A stretch of DNA of 46,020 bases from a bacterium (GTDB lineage Bacteria > Electryoneota > RPQS01): NCBI GenBank assembly GCA_016721565.1, contig JADKHW010000057.1:1-46020 (forward strand), given 5' to 3'. Of this stretch, positions 17,602 to 25,851 are shown piece by piece. Both the position numbers and the translations under genes were made by a program. Within the stretch, counting starts at the first letter, position 1; the number at the start of each line of letters is the position of its first letter. The notes below the pieces were generated by a model. The model searched no databases. It saw only the letters and a program-made list of their open reading frames with translations, and had not been told where the DNA came from.

Positions 17602-17928
17602 ATGCAGAACGCACCCGAATTTACGATTCATCCGCCCGACACGAGTCACGAGGATCAGGACATGGCCAAGTTAGCGCGCGCGCTGGGGCATCCGCATCGG
17701 GTGGCGATTATCCGGTTTTTGCTGGCCAGTCCGGGCTGTATTGTGGGGGATATTGTGGAGCAATTGCCGGTGGCTCCGTCCACGGTGTCGCAGCATTTGC
17801 GGAAGCTGAAGGAAGCAGGTTGGATTAAGGGCGAGATTGACGGGCCGAAGATTTGTTATTGTATCGAGCCGCGTTCGGTGCAGCGGTTTAAGAAGATATT
17901 CGATTTGTTGACGGAACCGTGCTGTTAA
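17602..17928 (+). CDS. ArsR/SmtB-family metal(loid)-responsive repressor
   Basis: A 108-residue winged-helix protein: KLARALGHPHRVAIIRFLL (helix 1-2), the DNA-recognition helix APSTVSQHLRKLKEAGW, and a beta-wing KGEIDGPKICYCI. Cysteines at 46, 85, 87 and the terminal Cys107-Cys108 pair are candidates for arsenite or metal binding; the classical ELCVCDL site is absent. Such proteins leave DNA when bound to As(III). A canonical promoter with a palindromic operator lies upstream, and an ArsM gene lies 2.1 kb downstream, so arsenic is the best guess for the ligand. ATG 17602 has GAGAG upstream; an earlier ATG overlaps the terminator and promoter. Confidence 0.9.
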   Translation: MQNAPEFTIHPPDTSHEDQDMAKLARALGHPHRVAIIRFLLASPGCIVGDIVEQLPVAPSTVSQHLRKLKEAGWIKGEIDGPKICYCIEPRSVQRFKKIFDLLTEPCC

Positions 17929-18463
17929 GGGATGCACAAATGCAGCAATTCGAACGACATCAATCCGCTTCTTCCACTCCGATGTTCAGCCGTCAATTGG
18001 AAAGAAATTCCTACGTGGGTCTGTAAGCTCACAAGTTTGGCCACGGCCAACAAGCAATTGTGACGGTGTTCAAGAGGGCGAGTGCTAAAGGTTCTTTCGC
18101 GAAGCTGGTGATTTCGACGCTTACCTGACGCAGAGCGAATTTGGGACTCTTTGATTCGTTGTCAAAGTATGGAAGTCACGAATGCCGCCGCAGCATTCCC
18201 GAGCAATCTTATATTGAGGTTGGGGCTTTTCGGGTGACAGCTTTGTATTCAATGCGCAAGAAACTCACGAGTTGAAATTGTTTCCGTATGAATGCAAAGA
18301 GTTTTCCGCGTCAGCGAAAGCTCTGATGGAAAGCGACCTTTTCACGGCAGGTCCAGTCTTTCGGAAGGTATATTCCGCCTTCTTTCGAATTCCAGAAAGC
18401 TGGCCCGACAAGAGAAACCCGTTTCCGTGTATTCTAAAGAAGACGGTAACCCATCAACTTATG

Positions 18464-18839
18464 AATCGCACAGAATGTCGACGCATTCGATGTTAGTGAT
18501 TACATCTCAATAGTTGACCCTTGTACAAAAGCAGATACGGCCAGCATGCTTGCAAGCCAGATTGAAGCGGCGTTCAACATGCACAACTATGAGGAAGCGA
18601 TTGTATTGGCAGATTCTTTAATCCCATTTGGAGCTATGGCGGTATCTGGGTTAGTGTTCGGAAGATACTCAGCAAATGCAGCAAAGAATTGGGAAGCAGA
18701 GTTGCGATTTCTCGATGCACAATACCAAGGGATAATTGATTCAAATGCAAAGCCAGACTACCTATCAGGGTTCTCTCTTGACAAAGCAAGCTACTCAAAA
18801 CAGCGTGAAGCTCTAATGCTGAAGATGACTGAGCGGTAG
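18464..18839 (+). pseudogene. Remnant of a hypothetical gene
   Basis: The frame VDAFDVSDYISIVDPCTKAD continues into an alpha-helical stretch (FNMHNYEEAIVLADSLIPFG) and ends KMTER. It has an upstream in-frame TGA and no ribosome-binding site; the ATG at 18546 lies inside the conserved-looking part. The preceding 17929-18463 holds more short coding-like pieces in mixed frames with stops but nothing I can name. The whole 0.9 kb looks like a decayed gene, possibly TPR-like. Family not recognised. Confidence 0.4.
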
Positions 18840-18865
18840 AAGGATATCAGAAATTTAGTTGCAGA

Positions 18866-19217
18866 TGCGGAGGGATCCTTCATTCCGCCGAGCCTGCATT
18901 CAGGATGACGACTTGTTTGATAGTGATTTGTGGTTGAGATGTGGAGGGGTCCTTCACTTTGTTCAGGATGACAATGTTATTACATCGTGAATTGCGTTTA
19001 TTCTGCGTGGCGATTAGGCAGGATCCTTCCAGGATGACAAGGTGATTTTACATTGGTGGATGCGCCGGGCATTCTTGCGGTGCTTGGGTAGGTCCCTTCG
19101 CTTTGCTGCGGGATGACAAGGTGATTGTACATTGGTGGATGCGCAAGCATTTTCGCGGTGCTTGGCGAGATCCCTTCCGCTTGCTTCAGGATGACAATGT
19201 GATTGGACATTGGGTCG
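18866..19217 (+). repeat. Array of GGATCC...GGATGACA intergenic repeats
   Basis: At least five degenerate units share GGATCCTTC or GGTCCCTTC, then GGATGACAA. The last three (from about 19013) are near-tandem units of roughly 75 bases, each also carrying ACATTGGTGGATGCG and GCGGTGCTTGG. The same unit is present in reverse complement at 10.6-10.9 kb, and in shorter form at 39230-39246 and 39417-39433. No coding potential. Confidence 0.75.
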
Positions 19218-19316
19218 ATGGGCAGGGTGAGTCACCTGCCGCGGATATGTAGATCGCTTCGGTATGCGGGGGCAGGTCAAGACACCTTGCCGCGGGATCT
19301 GATCATGTGTCGGGAC

Positions 19317-19386
19317 GGGCGGATTGCCATCCGCCCCTACAACTGACATACAAAATTACGGCAGGCGGGTCAAGACCCGCCACTAC
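19317..19386. repeat. Two hairpin repeats ending in CCTAC/CACTAC
   Basis: GGGCGGAT-TGCC-ATCCGCCC (19317-19336) and GGCGGGTC-AA-GACCCGCC (19364-19381) are perfect palindromes, each followed by the reverse complement of GTAGGGG or GTAGTGG. They belong to the hairpin family also at 10559, 12569, 34424, 37350, 38674 and 46013. Confidence 0.8.
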
Positions 19387-19407
19387 AATTAATATTGTAC
19401 TTTCACA

Positions 19408-19950
19408 ATGAAGACATACATTGTTTTGCTGCGCGGGGTGATGCCTGTGGGGAAGAACCGGGTGCCGATGGCGGTGCTGCGTGAGGTGCTGGCGGATGCG
19501 GGGTATCAGAATGCGCGGACTTATATTGCGAGCGGGAATGCTTTGGTGGATAGTAATTCTAAGCCGCGCGAGATTGAGAAGCATGTGCACGATCTTATCA
19601 AGAAACACATCGGGCCGGAGTTGACGGTGGTGGTGCGGACGGGAGCGGAACTTACGAAAGTGCTCGACAACAATCCGTTTACCAAGGGATATGATATTGC
19701 GCGGGTGTTTTTTACGTTGTTTGCTGCGGCACCTGCGGCGGCGGGGGTGAAAGAATTGACCGCGCAGGATTTTGGAGACGAGGAGATTGTGATTACGAAG
19801 CTCGCGGCGTATTTGTATCTGCCGGGGAATGCGGCGAGAAGTAAACTCACGAACGCGTTTTTGGAACGTAAATTGGGTGTGACGATGACGGCGCGGAATT
19901 TTAATACTGTCAGCAAACTCATTGAGATGACCAGCGTGCCGCTGGATTGA
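19408..19950 (+). CDS. DUF1697-family protein
   Basis: A 180-residue cytoplasmic protein opening YIVLLRGVMPVGKNRVPMAVLR and containing YIASGNALVDS, which matches the DUF1697 consensus (LLRGINVGGK, YIQSGNVVF). The structure is two ferredoxin-like folds; no enzymatic role is established. Length is typical. The last six codons (TSVPLD) and the TGA stop lie inside a palindromic repeat element that recurs right after arsM, so the native C-terminus may have been replaced by repeat sequence. Confidence 0.88.
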   Translation: MKTYIVLLRGVMPVGKNRVPMAVLREVLADAGYQNARTYIASGNALVDSNSKPREIEKHVHDLIKKHIGPELTVVVRTGAELTKVLDNNPFTKGYDIARVFFTLFAAAPAAAGVKELTAQDFGDEEIVITKLAAYLYLPGNAARSKLTNAFLERKLGVTMTARNFNTVSKLIEMTSVPLD

Positions 19951-19962
19951 TTGCGCTGACGC
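19931..19962 (+). repeat. Stop-codon-associated palindromic repeat, copy 1
   Basis: CCAGCG-TGC-CGCTGG, then a short link and TGCGCTGACGC. It overlaps the last six codons and the TGA of the DUF1697 gene, in the sense orientation. It matches copy 2 after arsM at nearly every position. Confidence 0.85.
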
Positions 19963-20073
19963 TGTTGATCGGGAGATTTTGGGCTTGGATTGAGGGTTCC
20001 TTCACGGGTTCAGGAGACACGCCTGGAACCTTGCCGCGGGCAGGATTTGCAAAACACAAACGGAGAAAATAGA

Positions 20074-20892
20074 ATGGAAACTTTGAATATTCGCGAAGTG
20101 GTGCGCGAAAAATACGGACAGGCGGCACGTGGGGAAAGCTGCTGCGGGACTTCGGGGTGCTGTGGTGCTACGAACGTGGAAGATATTGCGGCGGCGATTG
20201 GGTATTCGGAAGATGATTTGAATAATGTTCCCGATGGAGCGAATCTTGGGCTCGGTTGCGGAAATCCGCTTGAGTTTGCCGATGTGAAGCCGGGTGAAAC
20301 TGTGCTTGATTTGGGAAGCGGGGCGGGGTTTGACGCGTTTTTGGCTTCGCGCAAGGTGGGGCCGCTCGGTCGTGTGATTGGAGTGGATATGACTCCGGAT
20401 ATGCTGGCCAAAGCGCGCGCGAATGTGGAATCGCTCAAGACGAAGAACGTGGAGTTTCGCGAAGGCATCATTGAAGATTTGCCGCTCAAAGATAACTCGG
20501 TTGATCTGGTGATTTCAAATTGCGTGATCAATCTTTCGACGGACAAGCCGACGGTGTTTAAGGAGATCGCGCGCGTGCTTAGGCCCGGTGGCAGAATGCT
20601 CGTGTCTGATCTTGTGCTGAACCGTCCGCTCTCGGATGCGCTGAAGAATAACGTGGAAGCGTATGTCGGTTGTGTGGCGGGTGCGTCGCTGAAAGAAGAG
20701 TATTTGACACTCGCGCTGGAAGCGGGACTCACGGAAGTTGAAATTGTGAACGAGATTCAATACGATGTCGGTCTTGACTCAATTGGTGATGAATTGCGCA
20801 ACGAAGCTCTGGAAGCGGTGGCCTCGGTGAAGGTCAGGGCTTATAAGCCGAAGGTTCGTGATTGCGGCTGTGCGGATGGTTGCTGCCAGTAG
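20074..20892 (+). CDS. arsM: Arsenite S-adenosylmethionine methyltransferase ArsM
   Basis: A 272-residue class I methyltransferase that methylates As(III) using AdoMet and a thiol. The AdoMet loop is VLDLGSGAGFDAFLA (about 77-91) with GVDMTPDML following. The three conserved arsenic-binding cysteines are Cys62 (GLGCGNP), Cys150 (SNCVIN) and Cys200 (VGCVAG). Cys pairs occur at the N-terminus (23, 24, 29, 30) and C-terminus (264, 266, 270, 271), as is common in bacterial ArsM. ATG 20074 has GGAGAA upstream. The 5' gap is short after DUF1697, so ArsR, through its own operator, may control it only if the same protein binds elsewhere; no second operator copy was seen here. Confidence 0.93.
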   Translation: METLNIREVVREKYGQAARGESCCGTSGCCGATNVEDIAAAIGYSEDDLNNVPDGANLGLGCGNPLEFADVKPGETVLDLGSGAGFDAFLASRKVGPLGRVIGVDMTPDMLAKARANVESLKTKNVEFREGIIEDLPLKDNSVDLVISNCVINLSTDKPTVFKEIARVLRPGGRMLVSDLVLNRPLSDALKNNVEAYVGCVAGASLKEEYLTLALEAGLTEVEIVNEIQYDVGLDSIGDELRNEALEAVASVKVRAYKPKVRDCGCADGCCQ

Positions 20893-20924
20893 CCAGCGTG
20901 CCGCTGGACTGATTGCGCTGACGC
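20893..20924 (+). repeat. Stop-codon-associated palindromic repeat, copy 2
   Basis: Begins with the base after the arsM TAG: CCAGCG-TGC-CGCTGG, link, TGCGCTGACGC. Same orientation relative to its gene as the other four copies. Confidence 0.85.
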
Positions 20925-21183
20925 AAAGCTTGACATATCGAATTTGAAAACAGACTTACCCCCCTTAATCCCCCCAAAACCGCGGCGATTTGGGGGGAAA
21001 TCACCAGCAATTGGTTGTGGAACACTCTTGAATGACGCTGAGTTTACATAATAGGGCTGAACTTAATGCTTGCTTTTTCAAGCTTTGTGAATTTTACGAG
21101 ACAGATTGAAAAAGTCGGTAGAAAGTCGTAACTTAATTGTTCATCCTACGATAACTTGTCATTCAATAGAAAGGATAAAGCAA
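20925..21183. other. Leader region of sod gene with G/C hairpin
   Basis: No gene. A 9-bp palindrome CCCCCCAAA/TTTGGGGGG (20970-20978, 20989-20997) with a 10-base loop is the only strong structure; it lacks a T tract and may be another dispersed repeat. Promoter elements for sod must lie after it, but I see no clear pair. Confidence 0.45.
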
Positions 21184-21774
21184 ATGGCTTTTACTGCCAA
21201 AGATTTCGGCACCAAACTGTTTGAGCTGGACGGTATTTCCAAGAAGACCTGCGAAGAGCACCTGAAGCTCTACAACGGTTATATCAACAAGACGAATGAA
21301 GTCTTGGAAAAATTGGCCGCGCACGACGGCGCCGGAGCGAATCAAGTGTATTCGGAAATTCGCGGACTGAAAGTGGATATGAGTTTCGCGATTGCCGGAA
21401 TGCAGAATCACGAAATCTATTTCGCGCATCTCACGCCGGGCGGTTCGGCTTTGTCCGGTGATTTGAAGAAGCAGATTGAAAAAGATTTCGGCAGCTTTGA
21501 TAAGTACATTGCCGATCTGAAAGCATCGGGAATGGCCGCGCGCGGTTGGGTGTGGCTGGTGTGGTGGGAAGACGGCAAGCGTTTGATCAATTGGATCGGT
21601 GACGCGCAAAATTCGTATCTCGGTTGGAATCTTAAGCCGATCATGGCGATGGACGTGTATGAACACGCGTACTTCATTGACTTCGGCGCGGCGCGTCCGG
21701 GTTACATCGACGCTTTTATCAAGAACCTGTGCTGGGAAACGGTCGCAAAGAATTACGACGCGGCAAGAAGGTAA
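21184..21774 (+). CDS. Iron/manganese superoxide dismutase
   Basis: A 196-residue SOD that converts superoxide to oxygen and hydrogen peroxide in the cytoplasm. The four metal ligands are His26 (EEHLKLYNGY), His76 (MQNHEIYFAH), Asp157 and His161 (MDVYEHAYFIDFG). The MQNH and GGSAL region is a divergent form of the usual NHxFFW/GG segment, as in the SodB-like branch of anaerobic and FCB bacteria. ATG 21184 has AAAGGA upstream. The gene is followed after 5 bp by a DUF302 gene, so the two form an operon. Confidence 0.92.
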   Translation: MAFTAKDFGTKLFELDGISKKTCEEHLKLYNGYINKTNEVLEKLAAHDGAGANQVYSEIRGLKVDMSFAIAGMQNHEIYFAHLTPGGSALSGDLKKQIEKDFGSFDKYIADLKASGMAARGWVWLVWWEDGKRLINWIGDAQNSYLGWNLKPIMAMDVYEHAYFIDFGAARPGYIDAFIKNLCWETVAKNYDAARR

Positions 21775-21779
21775 GCACC

Positions 21780-22286
21780 ATGTCCGCAATTAAGTACGGT
21801 TGGGAGAAGAAACTTCCCGCCGTGGGTTACGATGACGCGATTGCGCGCGTGACTGATTTGTTGAAGGAAGAAGGCTTTGGCGTGCTGACGGAAATTGACG
21901 TCAAGGCCACGATGAAGAAGAAGATTGATCTTGAGTTTCGCAAGTACGTGATTCTGGGCGCGTGCAATCCGCATTTGGCATCGCGCGCGCTTGCTGCTGA
22001 ACCGCAGATTGGTTTGATGCTGCCGTGCAATGTGGTGGTGCAAGAAGATGAGCACAATGGATCCATTGTTTCGATTATTGATCCGAAGGCGATGTTCTTG
22101 TTTATCGAGAATGACGCGCTGAAACCTGTTGCGGCGGAAGCAGAAGAGAAGTTGTTGAGAGTGTCGGGAAACTTTAAGTTTTTTGCCACTTTGCGGGTCC
22201 CCAAAGTTGCAGCAACTTTGGGGGAGAGCAGAACACAAAGCGGGACGCATTTAATTGCGTCCCGCTTTCTATTTTATCGATACTGA
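21780..22286 (+). CDS. DUF302-family protein (3' end probably mis-framed)
   Basis: The core FGVLTEIDVKATMKKKIDLE, YVILGACNPHLASRAL and IGLMLPCNVVVQ is diagnostic of DUF302, a small cytoplasmic alpha/beta protein of unknown role often encoded near redox genes. The open frame runs to 22286 (168 residues), but family members are near 130. From about 22165 the sequence runs through two perfect hairpins: CCCCAAAGTTGC/GCAACTTTGGGG and a transcription terminator. A one-base shift near 22145 would end the protein as VVESVGKL at a TAA near 22170. I believe the longer tail is not real. Confidence 0.8.
   Translation: MSAIKYGWEKKLPAVGYDDAIARVTDLLKEEGFGVLTEIDVKATMKKKIDLEFRKYVILGACNPHLASRALAAEPQIGLMLPCNVVVQEDEHNGSIVSIIDPKAMFLFIENDALKPVAAEAEEKLLRVSGNFKFFATLRVPKVAATLGESRTQSGTHLIASRFLFYRY
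22237..22280. terminator. Intrinsic terminator of sod-DUF302 operon
   Basis: A 13-bp perfect stem AAAGCGGGACGCA/TGCGTCCCGCTTT (22237-22249, 22256-22268, loop TTTAAT) is followed by CTATTTTAT. It lies between convergent genes and could also stop transcription from the minus strand less efficiently. Confidence 0.85.
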
Positions 22287-22289
22287 GAT

Positions 22290-22700
22290 TTACTTCTGCG
22301 CTTGGAAATAGACTTCGTAAGTTGTTCCTTTGCGACTGTAGGTTACTCGCAAAGGCCATTCGGCGGTGTCGGCGAGGACACGAAATTTGCGCGCGTAGTC
22401 GTAAGACTTCTTAGCGCCGTTTGTTTCCAAAACACTGAAGCGCAAAGAATCGCCGCGTACGTTGTATGTTCCGCCTTCGGTGTATTCGTCGCCGACTTCT
22501 GCGGGAGGAATCGGCGCATTGCGATAGTAGTAGCGGTAGGTTGAATCCGCGCGGAGGTCAAGAGCTAAGCGTTCGACGTTAAGATAGTTTATTGATTGCG
22601 CATTCGCGAACCACAGCGCGGTGAGCGGCGTGGTTGGAATGGGCTTATTACAAGACATCACAACCGGTAGCAAGAGCATCAGTGCAACAAGAACTTTCAT
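22290..22700 (-). CDS. Small lipoprotein of unknown function
   Basis: A 136-residue protein with lipoprotein signal MKVLVALMLLLPVVMSC (Cys17 acylation site). The mature part is beta-rich with a pattern reminiscent of lipocalin- or META-like small domains (TYRYYYRNAPIPP, GTYNVRGDSLRF), but I cannot assign a family. The ATG directly follows the TAA of the upstream P-domain T9SS gene, so the two are in one operon. Confidence 0.75.
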   Translation of the reverse strand: MKVLVALMLLLPVVMSCNKPIPTTPLTALWFANAQSINYLNVERLALDLRADSTYRYYYRNAPIPPAEVGDEYTEGGTYNVRGDSLRFSVLETNGAKKSYDYARKFRVLADTAEWPLRVTYSRKGTTYEVYFQAQK

Positions 22701-23486
22701 TTACTTCAGCAGTAACATGCGCACGGTTTGTTGATTCTTACCTGCGATGATTTCAGCGAAATAGTTGCCGGTGCTCCAATTACTACCGTCGATGGGAAGG
22801 TCGTGGTGACCTGCGGTTAGGCCGAGCAGGCTTTGCTGAACGGTGCGGCCATCAATGCTGTACACGGTTAGTTTGACCAATGATGGATAACCGAGTTCGA
22901 GCGGGAGAATTGTGGTGGCGTTGAACGGGTTGGGATAGTTTTGACCGACCGAGAATGTCGTCGCGAGCGGCGGCTCGTGCGCGCTGACTGTTGTGTCAAT
23001 CGTTACTTCCATGCGCCATGCTTGTAATATTCCGGTGTCGCCATGCCAGTTGTCAGTCACGCGCAATGTCCATGTGCCGTGTGTGAACATTCCATCAAAC
23101 AAGTCGAGCGGGTGATCTGGTCTAAATGAACCTGTAAAGGGCGGATTGCCTGAGCAGATTCCTGTTGATGCTTCGTCATCGAAACGAGTGTTGGTATAGT
23201 TGTCATTCGATTGCCCGCATTCGTAGGCAAGTCTCACGACCTCTTCATTGGGTGCTTCGATGTAGATACGCAAATCCTGATCGAACGTGTGCGTAATAGA
23301 AACAATCACGTTTACATCAATTATCCAGTAGTACTCCGCGATGCCGAGAGTTGATTCGACAATTCCTGCTGGGCCATCGGGGATTGCTACGGGGACATTT
23401 TCTGAAGTATAAACAATCGTACGCTGTGCGTTAGCACTTTGAATACACGCTGCTACCAAACATATCAAACTAAATAGTGTGCGCAT
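22701..23486 (-). CDS. Secreted proprotein-convertase P-domain protein with T9SS sorting domain
   Basis: About 261 residues. Signal peptide to SANAQ, then a P/homoB domain (about 30-165: VSITHTFDQDLRIYIEAPN and LDLFDGMFTHGTWTLRVTDN), a jelly-roll usually found next to proteases or alone in FCB exoproteins. The C-terminal 80 residues form a T9SS type-A domain: GQNYPNPFNATTILPLELG, LPIDGSNWSTGNYF, ending RMLLLK. No catalytic domain is present, so it is likely a surface or binding protein. I use ATG 23486 (MRTLFSL) rather than the ATG four codons earlier. Co-transcribed with the lipoprotein downstream. Confidence 0.88.
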   Translation of the reverse strand: MRTLFSLICLVAACIQSANAQRTIVYTSENVPVAIPDGPAGIVESTLGIAEYYWIIDVNVIVSITHTFDQDLRIYIEAPNEEVVRLAYECGQSNDNYTNTRFDDEASTGICSGNPPFTGSFRPDHPLDLFDGMFTHGTWTLRVTDNWHGDTGILQAWRMEVTIDTTVSAHEPPLATTFSVGQNYPNPFNATTILPLELGYPSLVKLTVYSIDGRTVQQSLLGLTAGHHDLPIDGSNWSTGNYFAEIIAGKNQQTVRMLLLK

Positions 23487-23526
23487 CCTGCCCTCCATAG
23501 CAACATGCGGTTGAGCGAAAAATAAG

Positions 23527-23559
23527 AACGGGCGGCATGTCGCTCACATGCCGCCCGTT
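23527..23559 (-). terminator. Intrinsic terminator after T9SS cargo gene
   Basis: A 14-bp perfect stem (23527-23540 with 23546-23559, loop of 5) is followed on the minus strand by CTTATTTTT. It lies just past the 23568 stop. Confidence 0.9.
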
Positions 23560-23567
23560 TCAGTTGC

Positions 23568-24596
23568 TTACTTTACCAGAAGCATTCTGGTTGTTTGGGC
23601 TTCATCGCCCGCCTTCACGTTCGCGAAATAACTTCCTGTGCTCCACGCGCTGCCGTCGATGGGCAGATTGTGTTGACCGGCGCTCAGATCGTAGCTCATC
23701 GTGCTGACGACTTGACCGACTTCGTTGTAGATGGTCAGTTCAACCTTGGCCGACTTCGCGAGTTCGATCGGAAGTGTCGTGTTCGGGTTGAACGGATTGG
23801 GGTAGTTTTGCGAGAGCTTGAAGTTCTCGGCGACCGGGCCGCGAATTGGATCAACGTCAACAGTACCTGTGGTTGTGTAACCGACTTCACCAGTGGTGAA
23901 ACCCGGGCCGGTGGCATCAGGATTGGAATAGCTGGCTCCGCGATTTCCGTTTTGTGTAACCCACATGTACGACCAACTTTCAGTCGCTTCGCCAAGAGGT
24001 TGTCCGTTCATGTATGAAGACAGGTAACCGTGAGATGATGCGCGTAATGCCGCTTCAGTCCAACCCGGAGCAGTCAAGTTACCCCAACCGTCAACGGTGT
24101 TCGTCGAGCTGTCCACAGTCGTCATTACAAAGCCAGGCAAGATCTCGTACGTTATGCGGATTACTGTGGTCCAGTTCGTTCCCATCGTGCACGGGAAGCG
24201 AAGGACTAACGCGTCCGGTTCCGGATCCTGAATGATTTCAAGTGTGTCGGCGAGAGCGACAAACCCGACAAAGTAAAGTCCGTCGTTGGCTACGCGGTAG
24301 TAACTCCATGTATTGTCCCCGGCAGTGACGCAGTGCGTAGCAGACGGAAACGTTGCGGCATACGGTGTGCTCGACGGCAATACATATGTTCCGCCTCCGT
24401 CTTGCGTGTAATCAAAGCTGGTGATGTTCCACGTTTGATTGGAACCCGATCCCGGATTCCAGTCAACGTTTCCGGTGGTGCCGTAACTTGCCATTGTCGA
24501 ACCAATTGCTGGTGCATTCCCTGAGTTAATCGTAATTTGCGCCAGGGCGCTACCTGCACAGAGCGCCGCTAAAACAATTCCCAATACCTTTTTCAT
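23568..24596 (-). CDS. Secreted protein with T9SS sorting domain
   Basis: A 342-residue protein: signal peptide ending GSALAQ, then a beta-rich domain of about 240 residues with many Trp/Tyr/Asn-rich strands (NVDWNPGSGSNQTWNITSF) that I cannot assign. A T9SS type-A domain follows (SQNYPNPFNPNTTLPIELA, LPIDGSAWSTGSYFANV, ending RMLLVK). The last 80 residues are closely related to those of the neighbouring P-domain protein, while the N-terminal parts are unrelated: cargo modules on a shared sorting tail. ATG 24596 has AGAGGAA seven bases upstream. Confidence 0.87.
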   Translation of the reverse strand: MKKVLGIVLAALCAGSALAQITINSGNAPAIGSTMASYGTTGNVDWNPGSGSNQTWNITSFDYTQDGGGTYVLPSSTPYAATFPSATHCVTAGDNTWSYYRVANDGLYFVGFVALADTLEIIQDPEPDALVLRFPCTMGTNWTTVIRITYEILPGFVMTTVDSSTNTVDGWGNLTAPGWTEAALRASSHGYLSSYMNGQPLGEATESWSYMWVTQNGNRGASYSNPDATGPGFTTGEVGYTTTGTVDVDPIRGPVAENFKLSQNYPNPFNPNTTLPIELAKSAKVELTIYNEVGQVVSTMSYDLSAGQHNLPIDGSAWSTGSYFANVKAGDEAQTTRMLLVK

Positions 24597-24625
24597 GTTC
24601 ATTTCCTCTGTTTATTGAAAGTGGA

Positions 24626-25750
24626 CTAAGCTTCAATCTTTTCGATGTTAGCGCGCGGAAGCGTCACGGTTTCGTTTGAACTATCGAGGGTAACTTTGAG
24701 TACGCGCACTTTCGCTTCGGTGTCGAGCGCGGCAAGTTCGGGCGGCAGTTCGGTCACTTTGCCAATCTTGCCGAACCACGGCTCACGAATGATACGCACC
24801 ACGTCGCCGAGTTCGAGTCCGGCAGGTTCGTGATCGTGCGGTTCATTGTGAGTGACATCTTTCTTGGCGATGATGATTTCGGGCCGCATTACGCCTGCGC
24901 GAATTTGAGTCGCACCGCTGACGGAGGCCATGTGGCCCTCGTTGCGCTTTAGTAAATCGAAGGTGCGGCGCGCCATCGCGATGTGGCCGAAGCCCTCGGT
25001 CAACACGAGCGTGATCCCGATTTGTTCGCCGCCAGTGATGGCAACGCCTTGTTCGTAACCGAGCAGCTTCTTCAAATCCAAGCTGTCAAACCCGCCGATG
25101 ACGAGCGCCGCCGCGCCGCCTGCAATGGCTTTTTTTACGGCATCGTGGCCAGCAAACGCGCCGCCGACTAAGACCATTCCCTTACAATCAGACGGAATTC
25201 TGCTCTCGGTTGTTTCATCATTGGGCGAGTCTGCGATGATTTTTATCTTGCCGTGCGTTTCGCCGCCTATACCAAATATACCTTGTATAAAAGTACCGAC
25301 AGCCTGTACCTCTACGCCTTCGTTAGCAAATATCTTCGTGACGCGGCCCTCGAGATAGGATTCTATCTCGACTGGAATGGGGGGATCACGAAATATCAAT
25401 TGTCCTGTAACATCGGAGACGGATTCCAGCGAGCCTGTGATTGGCGATTTCAATTTGTTTTTGAACAAGCCGAAAAATGATTTTGCTTCAGCGATGATTT
25501 GGTCTCTCTCGACCTTGTCGCCCTCTTTAATCGTCAGGGTTGCGCGCACGTCGCCGGGAAGTACACCCAACAAATTCGCGGCATTGAGCGGGGTCACATT
25601 GCCCGGAAGATTTGTTGCTGCAACGACTTCATCAGCCGCCATGTGCTCGCCGACTTTGACGACGACGTTGCCTTTGAGCGGCAGAATGCGATCCTTGGTA
25701 ATCAGCGTTGTCTCAGCAACGCGCAGTCCGGGTGTAAATGATGTTGCCAT
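24626..25750 (-). CDS. KOW-motif protein with barrel-sandwich-like N-terminus
   Basis: A 374-residue soluble protein. The N-terminal 150 residues (LPLKGNVVVKVGEHMAAD, KSPITGSLESVSDVTGQL, EGRVTKIFANEGVEV) resemble lipoyl/RnfC-type barrel-sandwich hybrid segments. The middle holds GMVLVGGAFAGHDAVKKAIA and GYEQGVAITGGEQIGITLVL. The C-terminus (about 315-345, LELGDVVRIIREPWFGKIGK) is a KOW/NusG-like motif. I recall relatives annotated only as KOW proteins beside GlmL/MutL genes in Chloroflexota and other phyla; here the GlmL-type gene is 10 kb away. Function unknown; it lacks NusG's N-terminal domain. Confidence 0.75.
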   Translation of the reverse strand: MATSFTPGLRVAETTLITKDRILPLKGNVVVKVGEHMAADEVVAATNLPGNVTPLNAANLLGVLPGDVRATLTIKEGDKVERDQIIAEAKSFFGLFKNKLKSPITGSLESVSDVTGQLIFRDPPIPVEIESYLEGRVTKIFANEGVEVQAVGTFIQGIFGIGGETHGKIKIIADSPNDETTESRIPSDCKGMVLVGGAFAGHDAVKKAIAGGAAALVIGGFDSLDLKKLLGYEQGVAITGGEQIGITLVLTEGFGHIAMARRTFDLLKRNEGHMASVSGATQIRAGVMRPEIIIAKKDVTHNEPHDHEPAGLELGDVVRIIREPWFGKIGKVTELPPELAALDTEAKVRVLKVTLDSSNETVTLPRANIEKIEA

Positions 25751-25851
25751 GCGATCAGGGTTGGTATGTTTCGAGAGCGGAAAATAGAAAATTCAAGAAA
25801 AGAAGCGACACTTCTTACTTTTAGGTCTGCGCCTTTGATGATTCGATTTGC

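Noticed and set aside
19011..19217. CRISPR-like array
   Set aside because: Units are about 75 bases, degenerate, with no constant repeat plus unique spacer pattern, and no cas genes are present.
24626..25750. NusG transcription factor
   Set aside because: Only the KOW motif matches; the NGN domain is missing and the N-terminus is barrel-sandwich-like.
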